The notes under the pieces were generated by a model. That model did no database searches and was not told the DNA's origin. It saw nothing but the letters and a program-made list of their open reading frames with translations. Made by a program: the position numbers and the translations under genes. From assembly GCA_902774195.1 (NCBI GenBank), contig CACYHM010000014.1:1-10716 (forward strand): 10,716 bases of DNA, written 5' to 3'. Below are positions 1-6,699 of the stretch, piece by piece. Origin of the DNA: an uncultured Eubacteriales bacterium. Its GTDB lineage: Bacteria; Bacillota_A; Clostridia; Peptostreptococcales; Anaerovoracaceae. How positions within the stretch are numbered: position 1 is the first letter of the stretch; each line of letters begins with the position of its first letter.

Positions 1-179
1 GTTGAAGATGACATTATCTGTGTTTGCTTATTCCCTTCTCATATCTTCTCTGTTCATTTACTGCTTTATGAAAAATCATCTCCGGTCCATTACCTCCGCT
101 TTGGCTTGTTCAGGACTATTTCCCGATTATTCTACTACAAACACCCGTATAAAACACTGCATCAATGTGCTGCGATATT

Positions 180-188
180 TGGTATACT
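180..188 (+). promoter_or_regulatory. Extended -10 promoter candidate
   Basis: The bases TGGTATACT form a TGn extension followed by TATACT, one mismatch from the TATAAT consensus. No good -35 hexamer is visible 16-19 bases upstream, which fits an extended -10 promoter. A transcript starting near 195 would give a leader of about 50 bases before the gene at 246. This is a pattern match only. Confidence 0.5.
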
Positions 189-222
189 GATCATGATATC
201 ACCCGCAGACATCATATCTGCG
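188..222. promoter_or_regulatory. Palindromes at the expected transcription start
   Basis: Directly after the -10 lie two adjacent perfect palindromes, TGATCA (188-193) and TGATATCA (194-201). They are followed by an inverted repeat CGCAGA (204-209) / TCTGCG (217-222) with a 7-base spacer. Their position over and just after the predicted start site suits a repressor operator or a short 5' leader hairpin. No known operator was recognised. Confidence 0.3.
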
Positions 223-232
223 TACTGTAGGG

Positions 233-238
233 AAGGAG
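233..238 (+). promoter_or_regulatory. Ribosome binding site of the condensation-fold gene
   Basis: AAGGAG lies 7 bases upstream of the ATG at 246 and fixes that start. Confidence 0.8.
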
Positions 239-245
239 TAGATCG

Positions 246-1514
246 ATGAGCAAATTGTTTCCTGTCAAAGGAATGCAGTTATTGGCCTATTCTGTAGGGC
301 CAAAGAATCGCTGTTTCATGTTCAGAAATCATTTCACAATGGAAGACGATGTCGATCCTGAATTATTGAAAGAGGCTGTACGCGTCGTACGGGAATACTT
401 CTGGGTGCTCAGGATGAGCCTTGTCGTTCATAAAGGATCGCTCATGCATGAAGAGATCCAGAATGAGCCTCCTGTTTTTCACAGAGAAAACAGATCCTAT
501 ACTCTGGGCACTGAAGATACGAACGGCTATATGTATTATGTGCTCTACCAGGACAAAGAGATCGAATTCTTCTACTGCCACGGGCTGTCCGATCCTACAG
601 CTTTGGCAGTGTGCACCTCGTTCATACTGAAAGTTTACTGCAGCATGAAATATCCTGAACACACAAGCTTTGATGCAGCTTCGGAATACAGGAAACTGAA
701 TGTGTGGGAGACCCGCGACCCCTATGATGAATTCACAGGAAAAAAGGTCTCCAGGGGCAATATAGATACACAAAGCGGTTTCCCGCTCCCGGATGGAAGT
801 GATTACTCCGTTTATGATGTGATAACTATTGATATTCCTGTTGAGCAGACCCTGAAGGTAATCAGGAAAGCAGGCTCAACTCCGGCCACTTTTTTCATTG
901 CTGTGTTCGACAGGGCCATACGGGACAGCTGTGCTGTCGGAGACGTTCCTATAGTTTCATCTGTAACCATGGACCTCAGAAAATTAACAGGCAGGTTCCC
1001 GCTGACAGGATATACAGGGACCGCTGTTATGAAATATCTTCCTGAATATGACAGCCTGGATGTAAAAGAGGTCAGCCGCAGGTTGCGTGACGATCTTGAT
1101 GCCCAGAAAGACATTGATGTACAAAACGGGCTCATCAGCATGACTCTTTACCTGGCAAAACTGATGGATCTTAAACCTCTGCCGCTTGAGCTGAGGGCCA
1201 GCCTGCTGTCATCAGTTATCAGTAAAGGCGAGAAGCTCATGACCTACGCTGCCACTAATGTCGGGAAAGCCCCACTTCCTGATGAAAAGGTCGTTTCTAT
1301 GGAAGCCTTCGCCACAGGACTCGCTCAGACCAACATGAGCATTATCAGCACCGGAGATACCATGAGTATAAAGTTTATGTATTATCTGCACGATAAAAAG
1401 ATCCTCAGCAGATTTATGGATCTGCTGAGGAGTGAAGGCCTTGAACCTGAATACTATGTGAAAAGATATTCAGAGCCTACTTATTTTGATATTACAAAGC
1501 TCCGGCGCGTATAG
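246..1514 (+). CDS. Stand-alone condensation-fold / acyltransferase-like protein
   Basis: This 422-residue protein resembles the CoA-dependent acyltransferase superfamily (chloramphenicol acetyltransferase, NRPS condensation domains and the single-domain proteins often annotated as alcohol acetyltransferase or condensation-domain protein). The clearest mark is the segment FFYCHGLSDPTA at residues 108-119. It sits where the family has HHxxxDG: the second His (H112) and the Asp (D116) are kept, while the first His is Cys (C111) and the Gly is Pro (P117). The length fits one two-lobed domain without adenylation or carrier domains. No signal peptide or membrane helix is seen, so it is probably cytosolic. 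It has its own promoter and an AAGGAG site, and it converges on the minus-strand operon ending with an acyl-adenylating enzyme. That pairing suggests acyl transfer, but acceptor and donor are unknown. The fold call is fairly sure; the activity is not. Confidence 0.72.
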   Translation: MSKLFPVKGMQLLAYSVGPKNRCFMFRNHFTMEDDVDPELLKEAVRVVREYFWVLRMSLVVHKGSLMHEEIQNEPPVFHRENRSYTLGTEDTNGYMYYVLYQDKEIEFFYCHGLSDPTALAVCTSFILKVYCSMKYPEHTSFDAASEYRKLNVWETRDPYDEFTGKKVSRGNIDTQSGFPLPDGSDYSVYDVITIDIPVEQTLKVIRKAGSTPATFFIAVFDRAIRDSCAVGDVPIVSSVTMDLRKLTGRFPLTGYTGTAVMKYLPEYDSLDVKEVSRRLRDDLDAQKDIDVQNGLISMTLYLAKLMDLKPLPLELRASLLSSVISKGEKLMTYAATNVGKAPLPDEKVVSMEAFATGLAQTNMSIISTGDTMSIKFMYYLHDKKILSRFMDLLRSEGLEPEYYVKRYSEPTYFDITKLRRV

Positions 1515-1546
1515 CATCCTATGGGATCTTAAGCGGAAGAAAGCCG

Positions 1547-1588
1547 AAAAAAGGACTTCAGAAGAGAAAGCTCTCTCCTGAAGTCCTT
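1547..1588. terminator. Long hairpin terminator between convergent genes
   Basis: The arms AAGGACTTCAG (1551-1561) and CTGAAGTCCTT (1578-1588) pair perfectly over 11 bp. After one A-C mismatch, AGAGA (1563-1567) pairs with TCTCT (1572-1576), closing a four-base loop. Read on the minus strand, the hairpin starts 5 bases after the ligase stop codon and is followed by a run of six T (complement of 1547-1552), a classic intrinsic terminator. On the plus strand only a weak T-rich tail follows (about 1589-1606), so it may also end the 246-1514 transcript, less efficiently. Confidence 0.85.
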
Positions 1589-1593
1589 CATCA

Positions 1594-3174
1594 TTATTCC
1601 CCTTTTCCGATCTTTTCCACGGCGTCTTCTCTGAGACTGATGAGATCCGGCTTTCCGTTCATGTTCAGCGGTATTGAGTCATACCGGAACACATATCGCG
1701 GCTGTTTGAATCGTGTATGCACGCTGCCGACAGCGTTCTGCACTTCTTCGGAGCTTATTGTGAAGCCCTGCTTCGGGACCACAAACGCCGCTATTTCTTC
1801 TCCGTATTTTTCATCCGGAACGCCGAGAACGACAACGCTTTCAACGCCCTCAAGTCCGTTTATGCATTTTTCTATCTCACCCGGTATGATATTCTCTCCG
1901 CCCTTGATTATTATGTTCTTCTTTCTGCCGCAGATAACGAGGAAGCCGTCTTCATCCAGATAACCGATATCTCCTGTATGAAGGTAGCCCTTCTCGTCGA
2001 TTATTTCTTCTATATCATCATCTGAGGAGCCGTAGCCGTTCATGAGACAGTCTCCGCCGACCAGCACCTCTCCGAGCTCGCCTGCAGCACAGAATGATCC
2101 GGCCTCACCGTCATCAGTCATCTTCAGTATTCTGAGGTCTATGCATTCAAGCGGCTGTCCTACGGTGTTGAAGCGTTTGTCCTCGGATGCGTCCAGCCTC
2201 GGCATGCAAATGATACCGCCTGCCTCTGTCATCCCGTAGCCATTCATGATGCGGGCTCCGTATACACGTTCAAGTTCATGTCCCTCTTCCGGAGTGGACG
2301 GAGCAGCCCCCAGTATGATGATCTCGGCGCGCGGCTTCACCACGCTTTCAAATTCCGGATGCTTCGTCAGCATCTTGATCACTATCGGAGCGTTCTGCAG
2401 TATCTTCAGAGGTTTATTTCTGCAGGTTTCGATTATCTTATCTATTTTATTATCGGTCAGCACGAAATACATGCCGGCGACAACAAGGTACAGCGCCGGA
2501 ACCAGTCCCATTATATGCGACAAAGACACGCATATAAGTTCAGCGTCAGTCTCATGCTCCGATCTTCTGGCCATGTAATAGGCGTTGAGTACTATCGCTT
2601 CCTGCGAGAGTATGACCTGCTTCGGTTTCGAAGTCGATCCTGAAGTGAAAAAGATTATGGAGCCTCTTCTTTTCGGCAGTTTGCCTTCCAGCTCATCAAG
2701 CATCGTTTTTTCTGCATCAGACGGCGCGGCAGCAGAAAGATCAGCTGCTTTTATCACCTTTTCTCCGAAGGTATCCCTCAGATCACCTTCAAGCTGTTCA
2801 CTGAGTCCGCCGACCAGTATGAACTTTATGTCAATGTCTTCGTAGTGTCTTGCTATCTCTTCACCGCTCAGCAGAGGATTTTCCACTACCACTGTTCCTC
2901 CGGCACGTATCACTGCAAAAAAGCACGGCAGCCAGTCGACGGTATTGCTCATTATGAGGCTCACCCTGTCGCCTGGTTCCAGTCCGCAGTCTTTTATAAA
3001 GCGTGCAGCCATTGCGTCCACACGATCACGCAGATCGCGGCAGCTCACGTCGATATCGTCCGCTGTATAAACGATACGGTCATTTCCGTAAATGTCGCCG
3101 TACACACTCAGAAGCTCCGTGAATGTGTACTCTTTCAAATGTACCTCATTGATTCTTCCGCTATACAATAACAA
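1594..3174 (-). CDS. AMP-forming acyl/aryl-CoA ligase family enzyme
   Basis: This 526-residue protein is a class I adenylate-forming enzyme (ANL superfamily), which activates a carboxylate with ATP to an acyl-AMP and usually passes it to CoA or a carrier-protein thiol. All core motifs are present. The phosphate loop FFTSGSTSKPK is at 175-185, NGYGMTE at 311-317 and TGD at 400-402. The hinge segment GRKKNIIIKGGENI is at 416-429, and the C-terminal catalytic Lys of NGKPD is K508. It should therefore be catalytically competent. There is no membrane segment or fused carrier domain. The start is TTG at 3172-3174, supported by AAAGGAG 9 bases upstream; the next in-frame ATG is about 54 codons downstream and would remove part of the N-terminal domain. 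It is the last gene of the minus-strand operon, 24 bases after the second UbiB gene and just before a strong terminator. The substrate cannot be assigned; a fatty or aryl acid is plausible. Confidence 0.9.
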   Translation of the reverse strand: MLLYSGRINEVHLKEYTFTELLSVYGDIYGNDRIVYTADDIDVSCRDLRDRVDAMAARFIKDCGLEPGDRVSLIMSNTVDWLPCFFAVIRAGGTVVVENPLLSGEEIARHYEDIDIKFILVGGLSEQLEGDLRDTFGEKVIKAADLSAAAPSDAEKTMLDELEGKLPKRRGSIIFFTSGSTSKPKQVILSQEAIVLNAYYMARRSEHETDAELICVSLSHIMGLVPALYLVVAGMYFVLTDNKIDKIIETCRNKPLKILQNAPIVIKMLTKHPEFESVVKPRAEIIILGAAPSTPEEGHELERVYGARIMNGYGMTEAGGIICMPRLDASEDKRFNTVGQPLECIDLRILKMTDDGEAGSFCAAGELGEVLVGGDCLMNGYGSSDDDIEEIIDEKGYLHTGDIGYLDEDGFLVICGRKKNIIIKGGENIIPGEIEKCINGLEGVESVVVLGVPDEKYGEEIAAFVVPKQGFTISSEEVQNAVGSVHTRFKQPRYVFRYDSIPLNMNGKPDLISLREDAVEKIGKGE

Positions 3175-3183
3175 TTCCTGTTT

Positions 3184-3190
3184 CTCCTTT
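3184..3190 (-). promoter_or_regulatory. Ribosome binding site deciding a TTG start
   Basis: On the minus strand AAAGGAG stands 9 bases before TTG at 3174. No ATG or GTG lies in frame at a suitable distance, so the ligase is best started at this TTG. The site fills most of the 24-base gap after the preceding UbiB gene. Confidence 0.75.
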
Positions 3191-3198
3191 CTTTTTCA

Positions 3199-4797
3199 TC
3201 AGAATTCGGGCGAATCATATTTTTTCTTCAGTCTGCCGATATAGATGATGAGCATCATCAGAACGGCGATACTGTAGCCTGCGAAGCCCAGTGCAGGGAT
3301 CCCCAGTATCAAAGGTTCCAGGCGGCTCAGAACGATAATGCTTGAGCTGATGAGCAGTGCCGCGGTGATAAGCGCATCAGTGAGCATGTAGACTATTTCG
3401 GTAATATAGGCCTGTGTCTTTTCGCCTACCCCCATTTCGATTTTTATCGGGGCCAGACCCTTGCTGTACACTTCGACCATGCTTGCCAGATTTTCCGGTA
3501 TCTGAGCTATCTTTTTTGCTTTGGCCTTTTTTCTAAGGAACTCAACCCTTTTATCTGCATTTTTATCACTGTAAGTCTGGCGTAAGTAGTCCGTGACAAA
3601 GTTTTTGACTTCATCGAATAAATCGACATCAGGAAAATACCTCTTAAGAGTTCCGTCAACGGTCATGACTCCTCTTGACATTATGGTATGTGATGCATTA
3701 AAGGATAATTTATTTTTCCTTGCGATCTGGAAGAACTGTCGAAATACCACACTCGGATCAAAGCTGCCGGAGTTTATGCCATAAAGAGAGGATATAAAAG
3801 CACTCATATCCTGGAAGTATGCTTCTTTGTCGCCGCCTTCACGCATAACAGACATCCGGCAGGCAAGTTCAAAGGTCCTCGTTACGTCTTTGGTAATAAT
3901 GCTTTCAATCAGACCGATAAACGCGTCTATATCCCTGCGTGAGAACTCTCCCATCATCCCCATGTCATACCAGACGATACGGCCGTCGCTGATCAGTAAG
4001 TTCCCGATATGCGGATCCGCCTGAAAAAAGCCGTCCACAAAGATCTGCTTGTGAAAGCTGCGGACGTATTTTCTCCCGATCTCGTTCATGTCATATCCGT
4101 GTGCCTCAAGAGCTTCCCTGTCTGTTATCCTGATGCCCCTGATGAACTCCATGACTATGACTGTCCGTGTTGTGAATTCCGGATATACCTCAGGACAGGT
4201 CACGTATGCAACGTCCCTGTTCAGTTCATGGAACCTTTCGAGATTCTCTGCTTCATTAACAAAGTCCAGCTCCTGCTGTGTGACATTCCAGAATTCGTCC
4301 AGAATTTCATTCACGTCAATAAAAGGGTTGTTCCTTACAAAAGGCACCCTTTTCACCAGACGCCTCAGGAAAGCTATATCCGCCTCCATCTCCTCAGCAG
4401 CACCGATACGCTGGATCTTGACAGCTGCTTCTTTGCCGGACTTAAGCCTTGCATAGTGCACCTGGGCTATGGATGCAGAGCCGCAATGCTCCTCGTCGAA
4501 GTAAGAAAAAAGTTCCTCCTTTTTCTTTCCGTACGCGTCAAATATGGCCCGGTCTACTTCTTCAGCGGTCATCGGCTCCACTTCGTCACGCAGATCACTC
4601 AGCTCTTCACACAGCTCCGGAGGCAATACATCAGGCCTGTTCGCCATGAGCTGCCCCAGCTTTATATATGTAGGACCGAGCTCCTCAAGGGCCAGCCTTA
4701 TACTGTGGGGATCTGAATCAGGAGATATTTTGTACTTCCTCAGTACAGCAATGAAATCTCTTATTCTTCTTTTACGAACAGTCTTATCTGTCCCCAT
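3199..4797 (-). CDS. ABC1/UbiB/AarF-family kinase-like protein, intact active site
   Basis: This 532-residue protein belongs to the ABC1/UbiB/COQ8 atypical kinase-like family, whose members act at membranes as ATPases or kinases and are tied to quinone or lipid biology. The family marks are the KxGQ motif KLGQ at 46-49, SASIAQVH at 107-114, the nucleotide-binding Lys K127 in AVKIQR, and the helix-C Glu region ELDFVNEAENL around E182. The catalytic loop ADPHIGN has D261 and N266, and the metal-binding DMG has D278. Two hydrophobic helices at about 474-490 and 498-520 anchor the C-terminus, a common family layout. The ATG start is 7 bases after the stop of the 76-residue gene and has only a weak, distant purine-rich site, so translation is probably coupled. 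It is a tandem paralogue of the protein at 5067-6659. No quinone pathway gene is in the window, so a ubiB role should not be assumed. Confidence 0.9.
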   Translation of the reverse strand: MGTDKTVRKRRIRDFIAVLRKYKISPDSDPHSIRLALEELGPTYIKLGQLMANRPDVLPPELCEELSDLRDEVEPMTAEEVDRAIFDAYGKKKEELFSYFDEEHCGSASIAQVHYARLKSGKEAAVKIQRIGAAEEMEADIAFLRRLVKRVPFVRNNPFIDVNEILDEFWNVTQQELDFVNEAENLERFHELNRDVAYVTCPEVYPEFTTRTVIVMEFIRGIRITDREALEAHGYDMNEIGRKYVRSFHKQIFVDGFFQADPHIGNLLISDGRIVWYDMGMMGEFSRRDIDAFIGLIESIITKDVTRTFELACRMSVMREGGDKEAYFQDMSAFISSLYGINSGSFDPSVVFRQFFQIARKNKLSFNASHTIMSRGVMTVDGTLKRYFPDVDLFDEVKNFVTDYLRQTYSDKNADKRVEFLRKKAKAKKIAQIPENLASMVEVYSKGLAPIKIEMGVGEKTQAYITEIVYMLTDALITAALLISSSIIVLSRLEPLILGIPALGFAGYSIAVLMMLIIYIGRLKKKYDSPEF

Positions 4798-4804
4798 CAG
4801 CTAT

Positions 4805-5035
4805 TTATTTCTTCTCTTCCTTCTTATCTTTGTCCGCTTTTTTATCATCAAGGAATTCATCTGCTGTGTGTTTCAGCTCTTCATTCAGGTCCTTGCCCTT
4901 TTGCGCTATCTCCCTGCCTTTTTCCCTGAACGCTTCAGCATTGTCGCTGATGTACTCTGCTGCGGAAGCAATAGCTCCCACATTCATGTAGAACAGATCC
5001 CTGATCAATTCCCTGGCTTCTTTTGTTTCTTTCAT
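4805..5035 (-). CDS. Small charged helical protein between the UbiB paralogues
   Basis: This 76-residue protein is real: AAAGGAGG (5041-5048) stands 5 bases before its ATG, and it fits tightly between its neighbours (31 bases after one UbiB gene, 7 before the next). The first 30 residues form an amphipathic, mildly hydrophobic stretch (RDLFYMNVGAIASAAEYI). The rest is rich in Lys, Glu and Asp and ends in KKEEKK, predicting one long helix or coiled coil. There is no signal peptide, no full membrane helix, no Cys and no Ser in an acyl-carrier DSL motif. The size and pattern recall small phasin-like helical proteins, which bind lipid or polymer surfaces, but that is a resemblance rather than an assignment. 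Its place suggests a partner or regulator of the two UbiB proteins. Confidence 0.8.
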   Translation of the reverse strand: MKETKEARELIRDLFYMNVGAIASAAEYISDNAEAFREKGREIAQKGKDLNEELKHTADEFLDDKKADKDKKEEKK

Positions 5036-5040
5036 CTTTT

Positions 5041-5048
5041 CCTCCTTT
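5041..5048 (-). promoter_or_regulatory. Strong ribosome binding site of the small protein
   Basis: AAAGGAGG on the minus strand, 5 bases before the ATG at 5035, is the best Shine-Dalgarno match in the window. It suggests the 76-residue protein may be made in larger amounts than its UbiB neighbours, whose sites are weak or badly spaced. Confidence 0.8.
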
Positions 5049-5066
5049 GTTTAGCATCTCCGGCTG

Positions 5067-6659
5067 TTACCGTCTCAGTATTCTTTTGATGATGTTGATC
5101 ACTATCATCAGTATCGAAATTGAATAACCTATGAAGCCGAGCAAAGGCATGCCCCACACGAGAGGCTTCATGCCGCTCAGTACGATGATGCTCGAGCTTA
5201 CCAGAAGTGCGACTATGATGAATGCGTCCACCAGCATTCTTACGATATTCGTAATGAACGGCTGTGTTTTGTCGGGAACTCCCATCTCGAGCTTGACCGG
5301 AGCGAGCCCCTTGCTGTACTGCTCGACCATGGAAGCCATATTCTCAGGGATCGATTTGATCTTATTGAGCTTTGCGCGCTTCCTGAGAAGCTCGATCTCC
5401 CTGTCCTTTTTCTGATTCCTGGATTCTGCCATTTTCAGATCAACAGCGTAGTTTTTAACCTCTGTGAAGAAGTCCAGTTCCGGGAAGACCTCTTCTGCCG
5501 TTGACTTTATGGTATCAATGCCTCTGACCACCATGGTATGAGTGCGGTCGAAGCGGCCGTTGTGCTTCTTTGCCAGCCGCATCAGCTCTCTCATCTCCTG
5601 ATTCATATCCAGTTTTTCAAAATCTGCCGAGCTTATGGTATCGACCAGGTCGGAAATGTCCTTGAACAAAGCCTCCTTGTCGACCTTTTTCGGGAATGTG
5701 CACATCTTCATATAAGCGTCATAACCCTTGGCAGCGTCAGCGGTAACAAAGCTCTCTATAAGATCCGAAAAACTGTTCCTGTTGCGTTCTGTGAACTCGC
5801 CCATCATGCCGAGGTCGTACCATACTATCTGACCTCCGCGGATCTTTATGTTGCCCTGCTGAGGTTCCGCATAGAAAAAACCGTCCTCAAAGACCTGCTT
5901 CAGGTAACTGCGGATATACTTCTGCCCTATTTCATCGAGATCATAGCCTCTCTCTTCAAGAGCTTCCTTATCGCTCAGTTTCAGGCCGTCGATATATTCC
6001 ATGACCAGTACGTTAGCCTTGGTGTACTCCTGATACACCAGCGGGCAGGAGACATACTTTACATCTTCATTAAGTTCGCGGAATCTTATAAGATTGGCAG
6101 CCTCATGAGTGAAGTCCAGCTCGTTGTATGCTATCTCCGACAGCTCATCGACAAGCTCATTTATGCTCATATAAGGATTCTTCCTGAGAAAAGGTATCTT
6201 TTTTGCTGCACTCCTTATAAATGCTATATCCTCCTGCATGCTCTCAAGAGCACCGGTCCGCTGTATTTTGACGGCAACATCCTCGCCGCTCCTGAGTGTT
6301 GCGCGGTGCACCTGAGAAATAGATGCCGAGCCGTGTGCCTCTTCTTCAAAGTATGAGAAGACCTCTTCTTTCGGCTTTCCGTATGTCTCAAGCAGAATGC
6401 TGTCTATCTCCTCCATTGTCATCGGAGCGACCTCATCCCTTATCCCCCTCAGCTCCCCGCACAGCTCAAGCGGGAACACGTCGGACTGTGTCGCAAGAAG
6501 CTGGCCGAGTTTCACAAAAGTCGGACCCAGCTCTTCGAGCGCCAGCCTTATGCTGTGAGCATCAGAGTTCTGGGAAATATCATATTTTCGAAGTACGGCA
6601 AGGACTTCCCCTACTGTTCTTTTGCTTTTATTGCTTTGATTTGTCTGATTCTTTTCCAT
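5067..6659 (-). CDS. ABC1/UbiB-family paralogue with degenerate catalytic loop
   Basis: This 530-residue protein is a full-length paralogue of the one at 3199-4797 and aligns along its whole length. It keeps KLGQ (50-53), SASISQVH (111-118), the nucleotide Lys K131, the helix-C Glu E186, the loop Asn N270 and the DLG Asp D282. It also keeps two C-terminal membrane helices after about residue 470. The striking difference is the catalytic loop. Where the family has ADPHxGN, this protein reads AEPQQGN, so the catalytic Asp is Glu (E265, codon 5865-5867) and the His is Gln (Q267). It may be a pseudokinase or slow enzyme that pairs with or regulates its intact sister. The ATG start is the only reasonable one, though AAGGAG (6676-6681) is 16 bases away, wider than usual. 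The gap to the upstream ATPase gene is 40 bases. Confidence 0.9.
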   Translation of the reverse strand: MEKNQTNQSNKSKRTVGEVLAVLRKYDISQNSDAHSIRLALEELGPTFVKLGQLLATQSDVFPLELCGELRGIRDEVAPMTMEEIDSILLETYGKPKEEVFSYFEEEAHGSASISQVHRATLRSGEDVAVKIQRTGALESMQEDIAFIRSAAKKIPFLRKNPYMSINELVDELSEIAYNELDFTHEAANLIRFRELNEDVKYVSCPLVYQEYTKANVLVMEYIDGLKLSDKEALEERGYDLDEIGQKYIRSYLKQVFEDGFFYAEPQQGNIKIRGGQIVWYDLGMMGEFTERNRNSFSDLIESFVTADAAKGYDAYMKMCTFPKKVDKEALFKDISDLVDTISSADFEKLDMNQEMRELMRLAKKHNGRFDRTHTMVVRGIDTIKSTAEEVFPELDFFTEVKNYAVDLKMAESRNQKKDREIELLRKRAKLNKIKSIPENMASMVEQYSKGLAPVKLEMGVPDKTQPFITNIVRMLVDAFIIVALLVSSSIIVLSGMKPLVWGMPLLGFIGYSISILMIVINIIKRILRR

Positions 6660-6675
6660 TTGACGCTGTCTCTTT

Positions 6676-6681
6676 CTCCTT
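6676..6681 (-). promoter_or_regulatory. Widely spaced ribosome binding site
   Basis: AAGGAG lies 16 bases before the ATG at 6659, longer than the usual 5-10. No ATG, GTG or TTG lies in frame between them, so the start stands and the spacing may lower translation. The 40-base gap 6660-6699 holds nothing else recognisable. Confidence 0.5.
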
Positions 6682-6699
6682 GTTCGTACAGCAGGATCC

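Larger units (their letters stand above)
1..245. other. Leader region with no convincing gene
   Basis: This AT-richer stretch precedes the plus-strand gene at 246. A 62-codon open frame at 2-190 begins with TTG, lacks a recognisable ribosome binding site inside the window and runs through the likely -10 element, so it is not called as a gene. The right half carries the promoter and palindromes listed separately. It may include the end of a 5' intergenic region belonging to an upstream neighbour outside the window. Confidence 0.6.

Noticed and set aside
2..190. 62-codon plus-strand open frame with a hydrophobic N-terminus
   Set aside because: TTG start at the very edge of the window, no visible ribosome binding site, and it overlaps the likely -10 element of the next gene; probably chance.
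4009..4716. 235-codon open frame antisense to the intact UbiB gene
   Set aside because: It lies fully inside a well-supported gene, and a similar antisense frame occurs at the matching place of the paralogue. Codon bias of the sense gene explains both, and there is no ribosome binding site or family resemblance.
4805..5035. The 76-residue protein as an acyl carrier protein serving the adenylating enzyme
   Set aside because: The length fits, but there is no phosphopantetheine Ser in a DSL-like motif, and the C-terminal half is Lys-rich rather than acidic and globular.
5538..6356. 272-codon open frame antisense to the UbiB variant gene
   Set aside because: Shadow of the sense gene for the same reasons; its translation shows no recognisable domain.
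5067..6659. The UbiB variant as a pseudogene
   Set aside because: It is full length with no frameshift or stop, and apart from the catalytic-loop changes its motifs and membrane helices are kept; a specialised function is more likely than decay.
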